From an uncultured Lachnospiraceae bacterium (GTDB lineage Bacteria > Bacillota > Clostridia > Lachnospirales > Lachnospiraceae), in assembly GCA_900539175.1 (NCBI GenBank), contig UQAW01000096.1, positions 1 through 10,485 of the forward strand: 10,485 nucleotides of DNA, given 5' to 3'. Positions 5,763 to 10,485 of this stretch are shown in pieces. A program made the translations under genes and the position numbers. Below the pieces are notes generated by a model, which was not told where the DNA came from, ran no database searches, and saw only the letters and a program-made list of their open reading frames with translations. Every line of letters begins with the position of its first letter. Position 1 is the first letter of the stretch.

Positions 5763-8387
5763 TTATTTAGAAGCGATTGCTGCCTGTGCTGCTGCCAGTC
5801 TTGCGATCGGCACACGGAACGGTGAGCAGGATACATAATCCAGACCCAGCTTGTTGCAGAATTCTACAGAACTTGGATCTCCACCGTGCTCTCCACAGAT
5901 ACCTACATGCAGGTTCGGATTAACCGGTTTTCCTAATGTAAGTGCCATATCCATCAGCTTACCAACACCACTCTGGTCAAGTTTTGCAAATGGATCGTTC
6001 TCGAAGATCTTAGCGTCATAGTATGCATCCAAGAACTTACCAGCATCATCACGAGAGAATCCGAATGCCATCTGTGTCAGGTCGTTTGTACCGAAGCAGA
6101 AGAAGTCAGCCTCTTTTGCAATCTCATCAGCTGTCAGAGCAGCTCTCGGGATCTCGATCATAGTACCTACCTGATATTTCAGATCAACGCCTGCTGTAGC
6201 GATCTCAGCGTCAGCAGTTTCAACAACGAATTTCTTCACGTATTTCAGCTCTTTGATATCTCCAACCAACGGAATCATGATTTCCGGGCAGATATTCCAA
6301 TCCGGATGAGCTTTCTTTACGTTGATAGCAGCGCGGATAACAGCTTTTGTCTGCATCTTAGCGATTTCCGGATAAGTTACAGCCAGACGGCATCCACGAT
6401 GTCCCATCATTGGGTTGAACTCATGCAGAGAATCAATGATTGTCTTGATCTGCTCAACAGTCTTGCCCTGAGCATCAGCAAGTTTCTTGATGTCTTCTTC
6501 CTCTGTCGGAACAAACTCATGAAGCGGCGGATCCAGGAAACGGATGGTTACTGGATTTCCTTCCAGTGCCTCATACAGTGCTTCGAAGTCTCCCTGCTGA
6601 TATGGAAGAATCTTCTCAAGAGCAACTTCTCTTTCTTCAACTGTATCGGAGCAGATCATCTCACGGAACGCGTCAATTCTGTCGCCTTCGAAGAACATAT
6701 GCTCTGTACGGCAAAGTCCGATACCTTCTGCACCCAGCTCACGTGCTTTCTTAGCATCTGCAGGAGTATCTGCATTTGTACGAACTTTCATTGTTCTGTA
6801 TTTGTCAGCCCAAGCCATGATTCTTCCGAACTCACCAGCGATGGTTGCATCTACAGTCGGGATGATACCGTCATAGATATTACCGGTTGTACCATCAATA
6901 GAGATGGAATCTCCTTCATGATACTCTTTACCAGCCAATGTAAATTTCTTGTTTTCTTCATCCATAGCGATGTCGCCGCATCCGGATACACAGCAGGTAC
7001 CCATACCACGAGCAACAACGGCTGCATGAGAAGTCATACCACCACGAACTGTCAGGATACCCTGCGCAGATTTCATACCTGTGATATCTTCCGGTGATGT
7101 CTCAAGACGAACAAGAACAACTTTCTCTCCTTTTGCTGCCCATTCTACAGCATCATCTGCTGTAAATACCACTTTACCGCAAGCAGCTCCTGGTGAAGCG
7201 CCAAGACCTTTTCCTACAGGAGTAGCAGCTTTCAATGCAGCTGCATCGAACTGCGGATGAAGCAGTGTATCAAGGTTACGAGGATCGATCATCGCTACTG
7301 CTTCTTCCTCTGTTCTCATGCCTTCATCAACAAGGTCACAAGCAATCTTCAGAGCAGCCTGAGCGGTTCTCTTACCATTACGTGTCTGCAGCATGAACAG
7401 TTTTCTATCCTGGATAGTAAACTCCATATCCTGCATATCTCTATAGTGATTTTCCAGAGTTTCGCAAACTTTTGTAAACTGCTCGAATACCTCCGGCATA
7501 ACATCTGCAAGTGCAGAAATCGGCTGTGGTGTACGAACACCAGCAACAACGTCCTCACCCTGAGCGTTCATCAGGAACTCACCCATAAGTTTTTTCTCAC
7601 CTGTAGCAGGATCACGTGTAAATGCAACACCTGTACCAGACTCATCAGACCAGTTACCGAATGCCATCTCCTGTACGTTTACAGCAGTACCCCAGGAATA
7701 CGGAATATCGTTGTCACGACGGTATACGTTTGCACGCGGGTTATCCCAGGAACGGAATACAGCTTTGATTGCACCCATCAGCTGCTCCTTCGGATCATCC
7801 GGGAAGTCTGCGCCGATTTTCTCTTTATATTCAGCTTTGAACTGGTCAGCCAGTTCTTTCAGATCTTCAGCTGTAAGATCAACGTCCTGTGTAACGCCTC
7901 TTTCAGCTTTCATCTTATCGATCAGCTCTTCAAAATATTTTTTACCAACTTCCATAACTACGTCAGAATACATCTGGATAAATCTTCTGTAGCAGTCACG
8001 AGCCCATCTCTCATTTCCTGTTTTCTTAGCAACTACTTCTACTACTTCCTCATTAAGACCAAGGTTCAGAATTGTATCCATCATACCCGGCATGGAAGCT
8101 CTTGCTCCAGAACGAACGGAAACAAGAAGCGGATTCTCAAGATCTCCGAATTTCTTTCCTGTTACGGCTTCCATCTTTTCGATGGCATCCATAATCTGAG
8201 CCATAATCTCATCGTTGATTTTTCTTCCATCTTCATAGTACTGTGTACAAGCCTCTGTTGTAATTGTGAATCCCTGCGGTACTGGCAGTCCCAAGTTTGT
8301 CATCTCAGCAAGGTTAGCACCTTTTCCACCAAGAAGGTTTCTCATGGTTGCGTTACCTTCTGTAAACATGTAGACCCATTTTGCCAT
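5763..8387 (-). CDS. ppdK: Pyruvate, phosphate dikinase
   Basis: Cytoplasmic enzyme interconverting PEP + AMP + PPi and pyruvate + ATP + Pi. In anaerobic clostridia it can run toward pyruvate in PPi-linked glycolysis or toward PEP. The 874 residues are full length. The N-terminal ATP-grasp domain is marked by LLGGKGANLAEMTNLGLPVP (18-37). The swivelling phosphohistidine domain has GGMTSHAAVVARG (449-461), with phosphocarrier His454. The C-terminal PEP/pyruvate TIM-barrel has GTMIEIPRAAL (741-751), FGTNDLTQMAFGFSRDD (765-781) and ICGEHGGD (830-837), with catalytic Cys831. The ATG is preceded by AGGAGG (8397-8402). A sigma-A-type promoter at 8500-8527 and a terminator at 5715-5749 make it a single-gene unit. 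All key motifs are intact. Long ORFs on the opposite strand here are codon-bias shadows. Confidence 0.99.
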   Translation of the reverse strand: MAKWVYMFTEGNATMRNLLGGKGANLAEMTNLGLPVPQGFTITTEACTQYYEDGRKINDEIMAQIMDAIEKMEAVTGKKFGDLENPLLVSVRSGARASMPGMMDTILNLGLNEEVVEVVAKKTGNERWARDCYRRFIQMYSDVVMEVGKKYFEELIDKMKAERGVTQDVDLTAEDLKELADQFKAEYKEKIGADFPDDPKEQLMGAIKAVFRSWDNPRANVYRRDNDIPYSWGTAVNVQEMAFGNWSDESGTGVAFTRDPATGEKKLMGEFLMNAQGEDVVAGVRTPQPISALADVMPEVFEQFTKVCETLENHYRDMQDMEFTIQDRKLFMLQTRNGKRTAQAALKIACDLVDEGMRTEEEAVAMIDPRNLDTLLHPQFDAAALKAATPVGKGLGASPGAACGKVVFTADDAVEWAAKGEKVVLVRLETSPEDITGMKSAQGILTVRGGMTSHAAVVARGMGTCCVSGCGDIAMDEENKKFTLAGKEYHEGDSISIDGTTGNIYDGIIPTVDATIAGEFGRIMAWADKYRTMKVRTNADTPADAKKARELGAEGIGLCRTEHMFFEGDRIDAFREMICSDTVEEREVALEKILPYQQGDFEALYEALEGNPVTIRFLDPPLHEFVPTEEEDIKKLADAQGKTVEQIKTIIDSLHEFNPMMGHRGCRLAVTYPEIAKMQTKAVIRAAINVKKAHPDWNICPEIMIPLVGDIKELKYVKKFVVETADAEIATAGVDLKYQVGTMIEIPRAALTADEIAKEADFFCFGTNDLTQMAFGFSRDDAGKFLDAYYDAKIFENDPFAKLDQSGVGKLMDMALTLGKPVNPNLHVGICGEHGGDPSSVEFCNKLGLDYVSCSPFRVPIARLAAAQAAIASK

Positions 8388-8499
8388 TTGGTCATTCCTC
8401 CTAAAATGTGATTTAGATTCTATAGTAAAGTATTTCCAGATCTTATCCAGAGCATACTTCTATATGTATTTGTGTATAGTCAAAAAGCCACACACCTCT

Positions 8500-8527
8500 A
8501 TTGTAACATATCATCAATCATAGTCAA
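8500..8527 (-). promoter_or_regulatory. Probable promoter of ppdK
   Basis: The minus strand has TTGACT (8522-8527), a 16-bp spacer and TACAAT (8500-8505). The spacing and both hexamers are close to the sigma-A consensus. The leader to the ppdK ATG would be about 105 nt; I see no riboswitch-like or attenuator structure in it. Confidence 0.7.
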
Positions 8528-8606
8528 GTGGATTTTATGCACAAATTTTCTTTCTTTTCCATTGTTTTCTAAAGCATGTTTGAAATCATTAAAGTATGAT
8601 ATATAA

Positions 8607-8646
8607 GAAAAAAAGGATCCCTGCTGCCAGACACAGGTGATCCTTT
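8607..8646 (-). terminator. Rho-independent terminator of the phosphofructokinase gene
   Basis: The minus strand reads AAAGGATC...GATCCTTT (8639-8646 with 8612-8619), with further CTG/CAG pairing inside, running into seven T (8608-8614 read in reverse). It lies downstream of the gene, after the structured repeat at 8668-8821, so the repeat would be transcribed as part of the 3' untranslated region. Confidence 0.88.
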
Positions 8647-8667
8647 CCTCTTATTCATTTAACTCCT

Positions 8668-8821
8668 ATGATACACGGATTGCTCCGCATTTCATGCTTA
8701 CGCAATCCTGAAAACATTCGAAATCCGCCCTATTCAGGCTACTTTCTCATGTTTTACGGGTCCCAAAGTCATGCTTTTTCATGCAAGCATGAAACGCATA
8801 ACCTTTTGACCCTGGTATCAT
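8668..8821 (-). repeat. Structured repeat, divergent copy in the 3' region of the phosphofructokinase gene
   Basis: This copy keeps the layout of the edge copies but differs in most stem sequences. The ends pair as ATGATAC/GTATCAT. A hairpin at 8678-8707 keeps GATTGC/GCAATC, but its inner stem is GCAT/ATGC instead of GCAC/GTGC. The middle hairpin has AAAACAT/ATGTTTT arms yet keeps the internal loop TCGAAATCC / TACTTTCTC (the left copy has TCGTAATCC / TACTTACTC). The third hairpin is TTTCATGC-TT-GCATGAAA. On the minus strand it begins one base after the phosphofructokinase stop codon, in the same orientation relative to the gene as the copy at cas5, and is followed by a terminator. Confidence 0.82.
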
Positions 8822-8822
8822 A

Positions 8823-10073
8823 TTATCTCTTTTTCTTCAAATCCAATACCAGATGACGCGGCAGACCATTTACCATAATCGGCTGGTAATCTCCCTGAAT
8901 CAGTGGTTTTACATAATCAATGAAATCTTTCGTCACATAGTCCGCTTCCCGGTTCATCCAGTCTCTCGGCACCAGTTTCTCTTCATTGGCAATTCGATGT
9001 ACATCGTAAATTCCCGCAGAACTCATGTATGGATCATCAGAAATACGGTCGATCACAACCATCTTGCCCGTATCTCCTTCATCTGCTGCTTTTACGGCTG
9101 CACCACCCACCATAAATGCTTCATCAATATCCACACGGGAAGCCATATGCGATGCACTCCTCTGCAAAGTAGAAAACTCAACGCTTCTTGTCTTGCATCC
9201 GATCTCTGCCGCAAAGAAGCTTGCAAGATATGCCGCCGTACCCTGCAGCTGCTTGTGACCGAATGCATCCACATAATCGGCACCGCCGGACAATTCACAT
9301 ACATAACGTCCGTCTGCCAGATGAATTCCCTCAGAAACTGCAATCACGATGGAATCCTTCTTTTTCAATAATGCCTGTACTTTTTTCAGACACTTATCCA
9401 GATCAAATGGTGCCTCCGGAAGGTAAATCAGATCCGGTCCCTCACACTCTTCCGTCTTTGCCAGAGCAGTTGCCCCGGTCAGCCATCCGGCATTTCTTCC
9501 CATAACCTCAATAACGGTAATCATAGGCTTATGATAAGTCAGACCCAGCGCATCACGTATAATCTCTTTTGTGGATGCCCCGATATATTTCGCAGCGCTT
9601 CCGAAACCAGGTGTATGATCAGTCAGTGCAAGGTCATTGTCAATCGTCTTTGGTACACCCAGAAATTTCTGAGGCTGTCCGGTGATAATTCCATAATCAG
9701 ATAACTTTTTAATCGTATCCATGGAATCATTTCCTCCGATATAGATAAAGGAGTCAATCTCCAATCGATTCAGAATCTCGAAAATCTTCTCAAAGATTTC
9801 CCGGTTTTCGTGAATCTCCGGCAGTTTAAAACGGCAGGAACCTAAGAATGCGGATGGGGTCCGCTTCAGAAGCTCTATGTCCAGTTCACTGTGTATCTGT
9901 GTAGACAAATCCACATACTGCTCATCCAGCAATCCCTGAATACCGTGCAGCATACCATATACTTTATGAAATCCACGCTCTATGGCATTCTTATATACTC
10001 CTGCAAGTGATGAATTGATGACAGATGTTGGCCCGCCAGACTGTCCTACGATGATATTACGCTTTTTTGCCAT
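8823..10073 (-). CDS. 6-phosphofructokinase, PfkA family, probably PPi-dependent type
   Basis: Phosphorylates fructose 6-phosphate to the 1,6-bisphosphate in glycolysis. The start is the ATG of MAKKRNIIVGQSGGP (416 residues), with AGGAGGAGAG just upstream; an in-frame ATG 12 codons earlier lacks such a site. Motifs are the phosphate-donor loop GQSGGPTS (10-17), YIGGNDSMDT (111-120), the catalytic loop PKTIDND (141-147, Asp145 the likely base), MGRNAGW (191-197) and an RSASHMASRVD segment (305-315). ATP-using enzymes usually have GGDGS and PGTIDND. The Asp in GGNDS and the Lys in PKTIDND point to PPi as donor, which is inference from known family rules. The Asn replacing the first Asp of GGDDS is worth noting. 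It has its own promoter and terminator, and ppdK, another PPi-linked enzyme, lies next downstream. Confidence 0.95.
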   Translation of the reverse strand: MAKKRNIIVGQSGGPTSVINSSLAGVYKNAIERGFHKVYGMLHGIQGLLDEQYVDLSTQIHSELDIELLKRTPSAFLGSCRFKLPEIHENREIFEKIFEILNRLEIDSFIYIGGNDSMDTIKKLSDYGIITGQPQKFLGVPKTIDNDLALTDHTPGFGSAAKYIGASTKEIIRDALGLTYHKPMITVIEVMGRNAGWLTGATALAKTEECEGPDLIYLPEAPFDLDKCLKKVQALLKKKDSIVIAVSEGIHLADGRYVCELSGGADYVDAFGHKQLQGTAAYLASFFAAEIGCKTRSVEFSTLQRSASHMASRVDIDEAFMVGGAAVKAADEGDTGKMVVIDRISDDPYMSSAGIYDVHRIANEEKLVPRDWMNREADYVTKDFIDYVKPLIQGDYQPIMVNGLPRHLVLDLKKKR

Positions 10074-10123
10074 GATTCTCTCCTCCTGTATATTCTGTAA
10101 TTTATGCACAACTCAATACAGCT

Positions 10124-10153
10124 ATTATAAACGCAATTATACACATTTGACAA
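10124..10153 (-). promoter_or_regulatory. Probable promoter of the phosphofructokinase gene
   Basis: The minus strand has TTGTCA (10148-10153), an 18-bp spacer and a perfect TATAAT (10124-10129). The leader to the ATG would be about 45 nt. The surrounding 10085-10230 is AT-rich and holds nothing else I can support. Confidence 0.7.
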
Positions 10154-10235
10154 GTACAATTTATAAATTCTACCGCTATTTTCTTAATTTTTTACAATAT
10201 TTTTATGTTTTTCGACATTTTCCCGTCTCATTTAC

Positions 10236-10397
10236 CATGAAAGTCCCGGACAGCGGCCATGAGGAGCGCATGCTTGCATGCAGCGAGTCGTGGACATTGG
10301 ACGGGCAAGCCAGTATGAGGAAGTAGGGCGACAGCCCGGATTACGAATACTGGCGGCGATTGCGGGAGCACAAAGTGCGGAGCAATCGACTTTCATG
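10236..10397 (+). repeat. Structured repeat, right copy 1
   Basis: The ends form a perfect 10-bp inverted repeat, CATGAAAGTC (10236-10245) and GACTTTCATG (10388-10397). Inside are a hairpin around GCATGC-TT-GCATGC (10268-10281), a hairpin at 10309-10354 (GCCAGTAT/ATACTGGC with GGGC/GCCC at the tip) and a hairpin at 10358-10387 (GATTGC/GCAATC with inner GCAC/GTGC). It is inverted relative to the copy at 24-183. A minus-strand ORF across this copy is probably spurious. Confidence 0.9.
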
Positions 10398-10404
10398 AAT
10401 AGTG

Positions 10405-10424
10405 ATGTCTGCGTCAGCAGACAT
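10405..10424. repeat. Spacer hairpin between tandem repeat copies
   Basis: ATGTCTGC-GTCA-GCAGACAT is a perfect 8-bp stem with a 4-nt loop. The same spacer sequence, inverted and missing its first four bases, forms the left edge of the window (1-16), so it is part of the repeated unit rather than unique DNA. Confidence 0.8.
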
Positions 10425-10434
10425 GTCCGCTTAC

Positions 10435-10485
10435 TATGAAAGTCCCGGACAGCGGCCATGAGGAGCGCATGCTTGCATGCAGCGA
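10435..10485 (+). repeat. Structured repeat, right copy 2 (cut by the window edge)
   Basis: This copy starts 199 bp after copy 1 in the same orientation. All but the first of its 51 visible bases match copy 1, so the two form a recent direct tandem duplication or the start of a longer array. Confidence 0.9.

Noticed and set aside
6306..8411. Long plus-strand ORFs opposite ppdK (about 263 and 384 codons)
   Set aside because: They are antisense to an unmistakable ppdK, show odd Cys/Ser/His-rich composition, have no ribosome binding site, and arise from codon bias on the other strand.
8388..8500. Riboswitch or attenuator in the ppdK leader
   Set aside because: No conserved aptamer-like motif or terminator hairpin is visible in the roughly 105-nt leader.
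8668..8821. Insertion sequence or transposon end
   Set aside because: No transposase or target duplication is visible, and the paired ends differ in sequence between copies.

Overview
The window looks like low-to-moderate GC Firmicute DNA, most likely from a gut clostridium of the Lachnospiraceae type. Support: AGGAGG-type ribosome binding sites, frequent TTG/GTG starts, Gram-positive rho-independent terminators, a clostridial-type pyruvate phosphate dikinase beside a PfkA-family phosphofructokinase of the PPi-like type, and a Csh-type (I-B) Cascade operon. The genus is an inference from gene content; nothing in the window fixes it. Every credible gene lies on the minus strand, so transcription runs from high to low coordinates.

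Layout, in transcription order (right to left). (1) 10074-10485: two tandem copies (the second cut by the window edge) of a structured repeat, then an AT-rich stretch with the promoter of the phosphofructokinase gene. (2) 8823-10073: phosphofructokinase. (3) 8388-8822: a divergent copy of the same repeat touching the phosphofructokinase stop codon, a rho-independent terminator at 8607-8646, and the ppdK promoter at 8500-8527. (4) 5763-8387: ppdK, followed by a strong terminator at 5715-5749. (5) 5032-5554: a two-gene overlapping cassette (an unknown 90-residue protein and a DUF4160 protein) ending in a terminator at 4920-4944. (6) 4664-4917: the frameshifted, 5'-truncated remnant of a small zinc-ribbon-like gene. 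(7) 4356-4663: a gene-free leader holding an extended -10 promoter and a perfect 11-bp-arm hairpin; no CRISPR repeats are visible there. (8) 184-4355: the type I-B Cascade operon cas6-cas8b-cas7-cas5. (9) 1-183: an inverted copy of the repeat, touching the cas5 stop codon and running up to the window edge.

How the genes relate. The four cas genes are tightly packed (overlap or gaps of a few bases) and would make the crRNA-processing and target-recognition complex. The usual partners cas3, cas4, cas1, cas2 and the CRISPR array are not in the window; they may lie to the left of the repeat or be absent. PPDK and the phosphofructokinase are separate, co-oriented central-carbon units that fit a PPi-linked glycolysis. 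The DUF4160 cassette is an accessory unit between the metabolic and defence genes.

The main unexplained signal is the repeat family. Three readable copies (24-183, 8668-8821, 10236-10397) share a closing stem and three hairpins. Stem sequences change in both arms while loops stay conserved, which suggests selection on folded RNA or folded single-stranded DNA. Two copies begin within a base of a gene's stop codon. A shortened relative appears to sit at the start of the cas leader. Both window ends fall inside this repeat, so the window may be a contig broken at repeats.
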